This document shows, one piece after another, positions 8,508 to 16,450 of a DNA stretch of 17,772 nucleotides. This stretch comes from Dehalococcoides mccartyi (GTDB lineage: Bacteria > Chloroflexota > Dehalococcoidia > UBA2979): contig CAMDAY010000017.1 in assembly GCA_945888895.1 (NCBI GenBank), forward strand, positions 1-17,772, given 5' to 3'. The notes beneath the pieces were generated by a model that did no database searches, was not told the origin of the DNA, and was given only the letters and a program-made list of their open reading frames with translations. Made by a program: the position numbers and the translations under genes. Every line of letters begins with the position of its first letter. Position 1 is the stretch's first letter.

Positions 8508-8533
8508 CAAACCGTCACTGGACGCTCGCCCGC

Positions 8534-10234
8534 CTATGCGTCGAGCCACACATCCTGGAAACGAGAGTTGTTGTAGTCACCGGTGCGGGCGTGCAGCGTC
8601 CAACTCTTTACGGACTTGTGCGCGATTGCGTTTGAGACCTTCCAGTAGAAGACGACCTTCGCCAGCAACGGCAATGCCGTCAGCTCCATCTGCCGAACCA
8701 GGTCCTTGCGCTTCGCCGGATCCAACTCGACCGTCTGCTTCTTGAACAACTCTTCGAGCTGCGGCGTGCTGAGCTTCGTGTAGTTACCCGGTGCATCCTG
8801 GAGGTGGTACTGCGAATACACAGCGTCCGGATCGTCGAGGGCGGTCGTGAGACCGAACACGACGAGGTCGAACTCACCCTTATTCAGGCGCTGGTACGCG
8901 ACCGCCGACTGCTGGACATCCTGTGTGACCGTCACACCGATCTTCGCGAGCTGATCGGCAGCGAACAGCCCCTGGTTCTCGGAGACCGTCTGGCGGATGA
9001 GCAACGGAACCTTGAACCCCTCCGGCACCCCAGCTGCCATCAGCAGCTTCTTAGAATCAGCGATGGTGTTCGCGCCGAATGGCTCGTAGCCCGGGACTTT
9101 CCGGATGTCAGCAAGGGGCACATCCCAGCCCCCACCGGAACGCATGTATCCACCGGCGATGCCGGCGCCCTTCATCACGACCTTGATCGCATCGTCGCGG
9201 TTGATCGCTCGCGCGAAGGCGAGACGGACACGCTCATCCTTCCAGGGCGCCTTCGTGGTGTTGAACGACAGCATGTCGAACACTAGATCCGGGCGCTCGA
9301 AGTAGTTCGCCTTGTCGCCGAGTGCGCTCTTGAGCGGCCCCAGCGTTGCGGGATTCGCGCTGCCGATGTGCAACTGCCCCGCCTGGAGCGCGGCGTCACG
9401 CGCCGATTCCTGCGGCATGTTGAAGAGGTCGAGCCCGTCCAGGAACGGACGCCCCTTGACGTGGTATTCCTTGTTCTTCTGGAGCGTCGTGTTGGAACCA
9501 CGATTGATCTTGATCTCGCGGAACGGACCAGTGCCGTTGCCCTTTGCCTTGTAGTCGAACTTCGCCTCGATGTCCTTCTTGGAGTAGATGGCCATCCAGC
9601 CCTGCCCCATCATCGGGAGCATCGAGAGCGGCGAGGCCGGCTGCTTCGTGAGGAGGCGGACCGTGTAGGGATCGGGCGTCTCGACGGACTTAATGACTTG
9701 CAGCATGCCGCTGCGCGGGGCGATCTTCAGGTCATCGGGTGGCTTCTGCTGACGCTCGATCGAGGCCTTTACGTCCGCCGAGGTGAACGGCGTGCCGTCA
9801 TGGAACTTCGCGTTCTGCACGAGCTTGAAAGTGTACGTCATCCCATCGGGTGCCACTTCCCAGCTCGTCGCGAGGTCCGGGATGATGTCGGCGGGCGTGT
9901 CGCCCACCTTCATCGGGTCGAACTGCACGAGATTGTTGTAGAGCGGCGCCGCGGGCGTCATGGTCGCCGACGTCTCCGAGGAGTGCAGGTCCAGCGTGTC
10001 GGGGTCATTGCTGATGGCGCGCGCAAGGCGACCGCCAGACTTCCCCTGCACTGCAGCAGCCGCAGTCGTACCAGATGGAGCGTTCGCACCGGGGGCAGCG
10101 CCCTTACTGTCGGTCTTACTGCTGCATCCGATCAGTGCGCTGGCGGCGAGGCCGACGCCACCCCATGCGGCGCCTCTTAGCACGGCGCGTCGGGAGACCC
10201 GATTGCCTCCCGCCCAGTAGTTCCCCTCTGACAT
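8534..10234 (-). CDS. ABC transporter substrate-binding lipoprotein, family 5 (second copy)
   Basis: This 566-residue extracytoplasmic binding protein is paralogous to the one at 1311-3014. A Tat signal (SRRAVL, residues 14-19) leads to a lipobox with Cys37 (ALIGC). Family runs follow: IIPDLATSWEVAPDGMTYTF, then KFHDGTPFTSADVKAS, then GNGTGPF. A TTG seven codons further upstream (10255) is in frame, but the ATG at 10234 has GGGAGAGA about 5 bases before it and gives the same spacing to the Tat motif as in the paralogue, so it is preferred. It starts 29 bases after the fused CoA-transferase stop and precedes the permease, so CoA-transferase, binding protein and permease form one unit. In the plus-strand unit the binding protein comes before the CoA-transferase, so the order is swapped. 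The ligand is probably an organic acid or conjugate (inference). Confidence 0.93.
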   Translation of the reverse strand: MSEGNYWAGGNRVSRRAVLRGAAWGGVGLAASALIGCSSKTDSKGAAPGANAPSGTTAAAAVQGKSGGRLARAISNDPDTLDLHSSETSATMTPAAPLYNNLVQFDPMKVGDTPADIIPDLATSWEVAPDGMTYTFKLVQNAKFHDGTPFTSADVKASIERQQKPPDDLKIAPRSGMLQVIKSVETPDPYTVRLLTKQPASPLSMLPMMGQGWMAIYSKKDIEAKFDYKAKGNGTGPFREIKINRGSNTTLQKNKEYHVKGRPFLDGLDLFNMPQESARDAALQAGQLHIGSANPATLGPLKSALGDKANYFERPDLVFDMLSFNTTKAPWKDERVRLAFARAINRDDAIKVVMKGAGIAGGYMRSGGGWDVPLADIRKVPGYEPFGANTIADSKKLLMAAGVPEGFKVPLLIRQTVSENQGLFAADQLAKIGVTVTQDVQQSAVAYQRLNKGEFDLVVFGLTTALDDPDAVYSQYHLQDAPGNYTKLSTPQLEELFKKQTVELDPAKRKDLVRQMELTALPLLAKVVFYWKVSNAIAHKSVKSWTLHARTGDYNNSRFQDVWLDA

Positions 10235-10263
10235 GTCTCTCTCCCTAATCCTCAACTACACGG

Positions 10264-12615
10264 CTACGCACGCGGTTGCGCGGTGTCCGTGACGGGAGTC
10301 GGGGCTACAGGCCCTGCCCCCGGCTTGCCAAACGCCCCCGCGGTCTCGAGGGCACTCGTCTCCGCTTCCGAAAGACCGGCAAGGGATTGGATCACGAACT
10401 TGTTGTGTTCACCCTGTCCCGGTGCAACCCGCGGCTGGACGAGCGAGTCGTCGCCCCAGCGCCACGGCAGACCCGGCAACAGGTGCTCCTTGCCACTGTC
10501 GGCCCGAACGGACTTGTAGAAGCCGCGTGCACGGAGGTGGGCGTCCTCGAAGAGGTCGTCGGCCGTGTACGTGGCGGACGCAGGCACGCCAGCCCGCTGA
10601 AGCAGATCCATCGCCTCGAACGCATCGCGGCTCTTCACCCACGCGGCGATGTCATGATTGATCGAGGTGGCTTGCTGCTTTCGCTCGGATTCGGTCAGCG
10701 CTGCCATGCTTGCGAGTGCCGGAATCACGGAGCAGAGCGCCCGCCACCCCTCGTCGTCGTCGACCGCGATCGCAAGCCAGCGATCCTCGCCCGCGGCGCG
10801 GAAGATATCGTGCGGTGCATGCACCGGCGAGTCGTTGCCGGCGGAATGCATCTGCACATTCGGCACCTGGGCGACGGCCAGTGCCTCCGGCATCGTCCAC
10901 AGAACGGCCTCGACCATCGAGAAGTCGATGTGACGACCGCCCCCATTCAGATCCCGCTCGCGGAGCGCGGCAACGACGGCGAAGCCGAGGAACAGTCCTG
11001 ACAGCGGGTCGATCCACGCCATGCCGCTCTTGGGCGGCCGTCCCGGGATCGCCTCGTCAAGGAAGCCGACATACGCATCCAGCAGGCTGCCGTAGGCGAC
11101 CCAGTCGGACTGCGGACCGTGCCGACCGAGGCCAGAGGAGGAGAGCTGGATGATGTTGGGCTGGATCTTGCGCAGATCGTCGTAGCCGAGACCGAAGCGC
11201 TCCATGACACCGGTGGCGAAGTTGTCGACGACGACGTCGGTGTCCTTGACCAAACGCCGAACCGCATCCAGTGCGCCTTCGGCCTTGAGGTCGAGGGACA
11301 GGCCGAGCTTGGACTGGCCGACCACGTCGTGCAGCGTGCCCGCGCGTGCGTTGTCTGGGCGGCTCGGATTCTCGACCTTGATCACCTCGGCGCCCATGAG
11401 CGAGAGATAGCGCGTGCCGGTCGGCCCCGCGATCACCCACGAGAAGTCGAGGACGCGGACACCCTCGAGCGGGAGTCGCCTGTGATCCGTCGGAACGCTG
11501 GACGCAGCGCGCGGCTTCCATTGGAACTCGCCGAACGCTGACGCCGCAGGCGGCGCATAGTCAGACTGCGGGAGGCCGAACGGCGGCCTCGAGACTTTGA
11601 TCGAGGCACCACCCTCGACGGGAAGCGCTGCGAACGACCCGCGGAACTCGGCCTGCGGATCGTTCATGCGGTCGCCCGCGGTGCCGAACGGGAAAGACGG
11701 GACATGCTGCTCTTGGCAGATGCGGGTGATCTCGTCCTTGGTGTGCTTCACACTCCACTCGGCCATCAAGTCGAAGAGCTCGTCGTAGTTCGCCGCGCGG
11801 TCGGAGAGCTTTGCGAAGCGCGGCTCGCTGCCCCACGCCGGGTCGCCGAGGATGTGGAGCCATTGCGCCCATTGACCCGGCTCACGTGGCGAGATCGCGA
11901 CGTAGCCGTCTGAGGTGGGGAGGCGCGGGCCGACTGCGCTGCCGCCACGGGTCGAGCCCTGGCGCGCGCGGGCCTTCCCGCCGAACGCGGGCTGAGCGAG
12001 CTCCCCCGCCGTCATGAGTGACATCGCCTCCTGCGCGGAGACATCGATCGAGGCGCCAACTCCCGTGTGGAGCTGCTGGTAGAGCGCGTTCATCGCCGCA
12101 GTCGCCGCCGTGAGGCCGGCGATGAATCCGGACTGGCGTCCAGCAGCGCGCGACGGCGGTTCAGCCTCGGGATCGTCGACACGACCGAACAGTTGCTGAG
12201 CGATGCCGCTGGAGTGGAACGCGATCAAGTCGCCCCCCGCGTAGTCGCGACGTGGGCCGGTGAGCCCAAACGGGGTGACCGCAGCGACGACGAGGCGCTG
12301 ATGGGCCTGGCGCAATTCGTCAGGCAAGAGATGGAGCGCGTCTATCCGGGCAGTCGGGAAGTCCACCACGACGAGATCCGCATCGGCGCAGAGGCCATCG
12401 AAGGAAGCCCTCCCAGCTGGCGATGCGAGGTCCAGCTCAAGATGGTGCTTGTTCGCGCGAAGGGCGAAGGACTCGCCGGGCGCGGCACCAGTCCCGGTCC
12501 CTGGATCGTGGACCGCCACGACGTTCGCTCCCAACTCGGCGAACAAGCGACAGCAGATCGCGGCCGCTCGACCACCAACCTCGATGACGCGAATACCGTC
12601 GAGAAGCGGACTCAT
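10264..12615 (-). CDS. Fused two-domain CaiB/BaiF CoA-transferase (second copy)
   Basis: This 783-residue protein is a full-length paralogue of the CoA-transferase at 3190-5493, with the same tandem arrangement. Domain 1 begins MSPLLDGIRVIEVGGRA; domain 2 begins LPLEGVRVLDFSWVIAGPTG near residue 382. The catalytic-Asp position is Glu in both domains (Glu196 in IDVSAQEAMS, Glu569 in IDFSMVEAVL), as in the paralogue. The C-terminus carries a short extra Pro/Thr/Ala-rich tail after AFGKPG. An in-frame start at 12816 would add 67 residues, but the ATG at 12615 has AGAGAGG about 6 bases upstream and matches the paralogue's start. It is the first gene of the unit that continues with the binding protein and DppB. 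Conserved linkage of the two gene types in both units suggests that the binding protein's ligand, or a derivative, is the CoA acceptor. Confidence 0.92.
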   Translation of the reverse strand: MSPLLDGIRVIEVGGRAAAICCRLFAELGANVVAVHDPGTGTGAAPGESFALRANKHHLELDLASPAGRASFDGLCADADLVVVDFPTARIDALHLLPDELRQAHQRLVVAAVTPFGLTGPRRDYAGGDLIAFHSSGIAQQLFGRVDDPEAEPPSRAAGRQSGFIAGLTAATAAMNALYQQLHTGVGASIDVSAQEAMSLMTAGELAQPAFGGKARARQGSTRGGSAVGPRLPTSDGYVAISPREPGQWAQWLHILGDPAWGSEPRFAKLSDRAANYDELFDLMAEWSVKHTKDEITRICQEQHVPSFPFGTAGDRMNDPQAEFRGSFAALPVEGGASIKVSRPPFGLPQSDYAPPAASAFGEFQWKPRAASSVPTDHRRLPLEGVRVLDFSWVIAGPTGTRYLSLMGAEVIKVENPSRPDNARAGTLHDVVGQSKLGLSLDLKAEGALDAVRRLVKDTDVVVDNFATGVMERFGLGYDDLRKIQPNIIQLSSSGLGRHGPQSDWVAYGSLLDAYVGFLDEAIPGRPPKSGMAWIDPLSGLFLGFAVVAALRERDLNGGGRHIDFSMVEAVLWTMPEALAVAQVPNVQMHSAGNDSPVHAPHDIFRAAGEDRWLAIAVDDDEGWRALCSVIPALASMAALTESERKQQATSINHDIAAWVKSRDAFEAMDLLQRAGVPASATYTADDLFEDAHLRARGFYKSVRADSGKEHLLPGLPWRWGDDSLVQPRVAPGQGEHNKFVIQSLAGLSEAETSALETAGAFGKPGAGPVAPTPVTDTAQPRA

Positions 12616-12694
12616 GCTTACCTCTCTGAACGACGAATCCACCGTGAATCGCGGCCCCTGCTGTGGATTACACGTGTGTTCAGCGCCATTCCTA

Positions 12695-12709
12695 TCACAT
12701 ACGATGTGA
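12695..12709. promoter_or_regulatory. 15-bp palindromic candidate operator TCACAT-ACG-ATGTGA
   Basis: Perfect 6-bp arms flank a 3-base centre, about 80 bases from the CoA-transferase start on the left and 132 bases from the crotonase start on the right. It has the size and symmetry of a dimeric repressor site. The core ACATACGATGT nearly repeats the site at 1234-1244. An 8-bp palindrome ACACGTGT (12670-12677) lies just to its left. I see nothing else in the 226-base gap 12616-12841. Confidence 0.5.
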
Positions 12710-12841
12710 CGACGTCCACAACAGGAGAGGCTCGCGAGGCGACCGTGGGGGAACGTGAGGGCCGACCGGAAGCTGGCTGCTCCGAGCCGTGCTCTGCCCC
12801 TTCCCTGGATGGTCACGAGCGGGATTCCCGAGGAGCCGTCG

Positions 12842-13759
12842 ATGTCGATCGATTACGCGGTTCGAGAACACATCGCCTACATCACGCTGAATAAGCCGGA
12901 GAAGGCGAACATCCTCGACCGCGAGCACATCGACCTGATCACGCAGGCATGGAAAGACGCGTGGGAGGACCGCGAAGTGCGGGTGATCATCATCACCGGC
13001 GCCGGTGATCGACACTTCTGCGCCGGCCATGACCTGCAGGTCCCGGAGGGCGTGAGCGCCGACGACCGGGAGTTCAATCGCGCCTACATGCAGTTCTGGC
13101 CACCGGCCGGCTCGGTAAATGGGACACCGATTGGAGCGGATGGTCACATGGGCGACCACTACCCGCAGATCTGGAAGCCCGTCATCGGGGCGGTGAACGG
13201 CTGGGTCGCCGGAGCCGGCCTCATCCTGACGTTGGCCTGCATGGACATCCGAGTGGCGTGCGCGGAACACGCGCGCTTCAAGTTCGGACTGTTCCGCCTC
13301 GGTGGCCTCGGGGGGGCACCGGCAGCAACGCTGGTGCTGCGCCAGTTGCGCTACATCGACGCGATGAAGTTCTTGTTTCACGACGACGGTGTGGACGCCC
13401 GCGAGGCGTTCGACATCGGCCTGATTAACGAAGCCGTCCCGTGCGACCAGTTACTCCCGCGAGCCGAGGCGATCGCCAGAGAGATCGTGGCGATGCCGCC
13501 GGTGGCGGTGCGGATGATGAAGGAGTTCGCGAACCGCTACGCGGACACGCCCTTTGACCAGAAGTGGCAGATCCAGGCGATGACCACGACGTTGCTCTAC
13601 CAGATGACTGCGGACACGGACGAAGGCATTGCGGCGTTCAACGAGAAGCGCCCCGCCAACTACACCGGCGCAACACGACATCGAGGTGATCCGTTCGCTT
13701 CGCCCTCCCCAGAAGACTGGGAACGGCTCGACGATCTCCGACGACGACAGATCTGGTGA
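12842..13759 (+). CDS. Crotonase-fold (enoyl-CoA hydratase/isomerase superfamily) protein lacking the hydratase glutamates
   Basis: This 305-residue cytoplasmic protein has the crotonase fold: an HFCAGHDL oxyanion segment at residues 58-65 and AVNGWVAGAGL at 117-127 bind the CoA-thioester carbonyl. The two acid/base glutamates of enoyl-CoA hydratase (rat Glu144 and Glu164) align with Ile128 and Leu150, so ordinary hydration is unlikely. An isomerase, hydrolase, decarboxylase or C-C-cleaving role is possible. The segment FWPPAGSVNGTP (85-96) and the C-terminal NYTGATRHRGDPF distinguish it from short-chain hydratases (about 260 aa). An in-frame GTG at 12755 would add 29 residues, but GAGGAG precedes the ATG at 12842 and the paralogue at 16613 starts identically (MxIDY). 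It is about 76% identical to that paralogue by hand count without gaps. It ends 23 bases from the convergent metallophosphoesterase. Confidence 0.9.
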   Translation: MSIDYAVREHIAYITLNKPEKANILDREHIDLITQAWKDAWEDREVRVIIITGAGDRHFCAGHDLQVPEGVSADDREFNRAYMQFWPPAGSVNGTPIGADGHMGDHYPQIWKPVIGAVNGWVAGAGLILTLACMDIRVACAEHARFKFGLFRLGGLGGAPAATLVLRQLRYIDAMKFLFHDDGVDAREAFDIGLINEAVPCDQLLPRAEAIAREIVAMPPVAVRMMKEFANRYADTPFDQKWQIQAMTTTLLYQMTADTDEGIAAFNEKRPANYTGATRHRGDPFASPSPEDWERLDDLRRRQIW

Positions 13760-13782
13760 ACCGACAAGCCTGCGGTGAGCGG

Positions 13783-14583
13783 CTAGTCACGCGTCGCGAC
13801 GTATGGAATCGCGACGGGCTGGACGGTCACGCCCGCCCCTGGGTCAAGACGCACGATCGCTGCCGTCGAGGCGTTCCCGTTGACCGACGCACCGCTGTAG
13901 TAGGCGACCGCCGCGCCGCACGTCACGTTGCGATAGGTGTGCACGTGGCCGAGCGCGATGTAGTCGCAATCTGCTGCGGCGAGCTCGCTGTGAAGAATCG
14001 GCGACCCACGAAAGCGGAACTGCGTACCGTCAGATACCAGACCGTGGCCCATCGCTACGAACCAGCCGTCCTCGGGGCGTCTGGGCATCCCAGCGAGCGG
14101 GTGGAACTCGGGGATGTGCTCGTAGACGGGGCGTCCCCACACGGTCAGCCCGTCCGCCGGTGAGAGCGTCTCGCCTGCATCTCCCTGAAGCACGCGGACG
14201 TTGGGCGTCACCAGACCGTGAAACGGTGAGTCACGCTTTGTGAGCAGCGTGTCGTGATTGCCAGGCAGGATGACGACCGGGCGGCCGGCACCCTCGAACG
14301 ACTCAAAGACGTATTCCACCACCCAGCTGGGTACGGCCGCCGAGTCGAACAGATCCCCGGCCACGAGGATCGCATCTGCGGCGATCGAGCGACTGATCTC
14401 AAGCATGCTCTTGAACGCGGAAAGCACAGCGTCAGGGTGCGCGTGATGCCCGATGTGCAGGTCGGCGGCGTGCAGCAGCGTCAGTGCACGTCCGCCGCGG
14501 CCGCGCGACGCGGTCGACGGCACAGCCTCCCGATCGCCGGATGCCCGTTCCTTGGAGGACTCGACGCCCGGCGTGCTCGCCAC
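13783..14583 (-). CDS. Calcineurin-like metallophosphoesterase, SbcD/Mre11-like
   Basis: This protein is about 266 residues and carries every metal-binding motif of the metallophosphoesterase family in order: DLH (Asp41, His43), GDLFD (76-80), GNHD (108-111), a His in MGHG (His180) and GHVH (212-215). HAADLHIG is typical of the SbcD/Mre11 nuclease branch, but the C-terminal capping region of those roughly 400-aa proteins is missing and no SbcC-like gene adjoins. It may therefore be a small phosphodiesterase. The start is uncertain. GTG at 14583 lies 19 bases after the upstream enoyl-CoA hydratase stop and has no clear ribosome binding site; GTG at 14523 is the alternative. The first 33 residues are low-complexity. 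An ATG at 14841 is rejected because it overlaps the hydratase. It is the third gene of the DppC unit, and its link with catabolism is unclear. Confidence 0.85.
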   Translation of the reverse strand: MASTPGVESSKERASGDREAVPSTASRGRGGRALTLLHAADLHIGHHAHPDAVLSAFKSMLEISRSIAADAILVAGDLFDSAAVPSWVVEYVFESFEGAGRPVVILPGNHDTLLTKRDSPFHGLVTPNVRVLQGDAGETLSPADGLTVWGRPVYEHIPEFHPLAGMPRRPEDGWFVAMGHGLVSDGTQFRFRGSPILHSELAAADCDYIALGHVHTYRNVTCGAAVAYYSGASVNGNASTAAIVRLDPGAGVTVQPVAIPYVATRD

Positions 14584-14602
14584 GTCCGATCCAGAAATGC
14601 GG

Positions 14603-15403
14603 CTACTCCCCGCGGTACTGCGGCTCGCGGCCTTCGGCAAAGGCGCGTGGACCTTCCTCGGCGTCGGCGGTCTGCCCGATGATCCAGCGTAGCCCCTGCG
14701 CCAGACGGAGCGCTTGCGGCATCGGCAGCGCGTCCGTCGTGTACACCACCTCGCGCGCGGCACGGACGGCGAGGGGGGCGTAGCTCGCGATCTTGCGCGC
14801 CATGGCGAGCGCGGTCGGTTGCAGTTCCTCCGCCGACACAACGCGGCTCACCATTCCGGAGCGCAGTGCGACGTCCGCGAGGATAGGATCACCCGTGAGC
14901 AGCATGTCCATCGCAACCGCCCGAGGGATCATGCGCGGCAGCTTCACCGGCCCGCCGCCACCCGGGAAGAATCCGCGTGTGATCTCCGGTAAGCCGAATC
15001 GCACGCCCTCGGCGGCGATCCGGATGTCGCACGCGAGCGCTAGCTCGAGGCCACCGCCGAAACAGTGACCGTTGACCGCCGCGATCATCGGCTTGCGCGT
15101 GTCTACCGTATAAGCCGTCTGTGTCGGAGGTGACGAAAAGAAGTCCTGTGGTACGCCGGCCGCAAGGCCGCCGGAGCCCATGCCGGTCGACACGCGCTCC
15201 TTCATGTCAGCGCCCGCACAGAACGCGCGGCCGTTGCCGGTCAGGATCGCCACGCGAATCGCGTCGTCGTCGCGGACGCGCTCGAACGCTTCGATGAGGG
15301 CATCCGCGAGTTCGCGGTTGAGCGCGTTCATCGAATCCGGCCGGTTCATCGTGAGGACGGCAACCCCGTCGCTTACCTCGACCTGCAACGTTTCACTGGG
15401 CAT
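14603..15403 (-). CDS. Enoyl-CoA hydratase/isomerase, canonical
   Basis: This 266-residue cytoplasmic protein has the usual length for enoyl-CoA hydratases, which add water across the 2,3 double bond of acyl-CoA thioesters. The oxyanion-hole segments are FCAGADMKE (61-69) and NGHCFGGGLEL (111-121). Both catalytic glutamates are present: Glu120 in GGGLELAL and Glu140 in FGLPEI, followed by the typical PGGGG and LPR. This contrasts with the two 305-residue crotonases nearby, which have neither. AGGAG lies 6 bases before the ATG at 15403 and favours it over the in-frame ATG at 15424. It follows the DppC gene by 56 bases and precedes the metallophosphoesterase. It may hydrate the unsaturated CoA ester made downstream of the CaiB enzymes (inference). 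The exact substrate cannot be named. Confidence 0.92.
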   Translation of the reverse strand: MPSETLQVEVSDGVAVLTMNRPDSMNALNRELADALIEAFERVRDDDAIRVAILTGNGRAFCAGADMKERVSTGMGSGGLAAGVPQDFFSSPPTQTAYTVDTRKPMIAAVNGHCFGGGLELALACDIRIAAEGVRFGLPEITRGFFPGGGGPVKLPRMIPRAVAMDMLLTGDPILADVALRSGMVSRVVSAEELQPTALAMARKIASYAPLAVRAAREVVYTTDALPMPQALRLAQGLRWIIGQTADAEEGPRAFAEGREPQYRGE

Positions 15404-15459
15404 GGATACTCCTGACCGTCTCACTCATCGCGGCGCGCGTGGAACCGAGCTGGTGTTTG

Positions 15460-16368
15460 CTACGAGCCGCGAAGACGCGGGTCGAGGATGTCGCGCAGCG
15501 AGTCACCCAGCATGTTGAAGCCGAACACCGCGAAGCTGATCGCGAGCCCCGGGAAGATCGCGAGATACGGTGCGTTCCGCACGTATTGCTGAGCGCCACC
15601 GCTGAGCATCGTGCCCCACGACGGCTGTGGCGCAGGCGTGCCGACACCGAGAAAACTGAGAGACGCCTCGGCGAGGATGGCGACTCCGAAGCCCGCTGTG
15701 CCAAGGACGATCAGCGGCGCAAGAATGTTTGGGAGGATGTGGAGGAAGACGACACGGGGCGTACTGGCGCCCATCGCGGTCGTTGCCTCGAGGTACGGCT
15801 GCGCCATCACTCCGAGCGTCGAGGCACGCGCCACTCGAGCGATGCGCGGAATGCCGACAATCCCCACGGCGACGGTGACTTGAATAATGCCTGCGCCCAG
15901 CACCGAAACGATCGCCAGCGCGAGGATGATCGTTGGGAACGCGAACATCGCGTCGACGATGCGCTGGATGCCGAAGTCGACCCACTTGCCCGCGTACGCG
16001 CTGATCATGCCGGCGGGCGCCCCGACCCCGATGCTGATGCCGACCGAGATGAAGCCGACCCACAAGGAGATGCGCGCGCCGTAGAGAATTCGGGAGAAGA
16101 CGTCACGGCCCAGATCGTCCGTCCCCATGACATGGGCGGCGCTCGGCGGTCGCATGACCTGTGTTGCGTTCATGGAGAGGGGGTCGGCGCCGCCGCTGAT
16201 GACCGGAGCGAACAGTGCGCACACGCTCAACACGCCGAGGATGACGATCGCGAGCACCCCCAGAGGTTGACGTCTCGCCACGCGTCGCATTCGCATGGCC
16301 CAGTTGCTGCCAGGCTTCATGCCCGCGTTGGACAACGCGTCGATCGCGATTGCGGCGTTCTCAGACAT
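15460..16368 (-). CDS. ABC transporter permease, DppC/OppC type
   Basis: This 302-residue inner-membrane subunit belongs to a family-5 importer. The N-terminal segment (about 33-57) leads to the diagnostic GTDDLGRDVFSR (82-93). Several membrane spans follow, then the ATPase-contact loop YLEATTAMGAS (192-202), and the C-terminal hallmarks LSFLGVGTPAPQPSWG (237-252) and LRDILDPRLR. The ATG at 16368 is chosen over one at 16413 because GGAGGAG lies 6 bases upstream. DppC normally directly follows DppB; here DppB is at 7487-8443 in another unit with a binding protein, while DppC leads its own unit with a hydratase and a phosphoesterase. The two probably still pair, or each has a partner outside the window. 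Confidence 0.95.
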   Translation of the reverse strand: MSENAAIAIDALSNAGMKPGSNWAMRMRRVARRQPLGVLAIVILGVLSVCALFAPVISGGADPLSMNATQVMRPPSAAHVMGTDDLGRDVFSRILYGARISLWVGFISVGISIGVGAPAGMISAYAGKWVDFGIQRIVDAMFAFPTIILALAIVSVLGAGIIQVTVAVGIVGIPRIARVARASTLGVMAQPYLEATTAMGASTPRVVFLHILPNILAPLIVLGTAGFGVAILAEASLSFLGVGTPAPQPSWGTMLSGGAQQYVRNAPYLAIFPGLAISFAVFGFNMLGDSLRDILDPRLRGS

Positions 16369-16450
16369 TCCAACTCCTCCGCTCGCGGAAGCCGCGATGT
16401 CTCTGAGAGACACTCGACAAGGTGTCGCGGGTAGGGCGCAACCCGATGCC

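Noticed and set aside
12616..12816. 67-residue upstream extension of the second fused CoA-transferase
   Set aside because: The paralogue starts at MSPLL with its own ribosome binding site, and the extension would run through the palindromic operator region.
12067..12894. 275-aa plus-strand open frame opposite the second fused CoA-transferase
   Set aside because: It overlaps the real CaiB gene and the crotonase start, has charged low-information composition and no plausible ribosome binding site.
14584..14841. N-terminal extension of the metallophosphoesterase to an ATG at 14841
   Set aside because: It would overlap the enoyl-CoA hydratase by about 240 bases and add a basic Arg/Pro/Ser-rich stretch foreign to the family.
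15439..16434. 331-aa plus-strand open frame opposite the DppC permease
   Set aside because: It is an Arg/Asp/His-rich antisense shadow with no domain pattern; the permease on the minus strand has full hallmarks.
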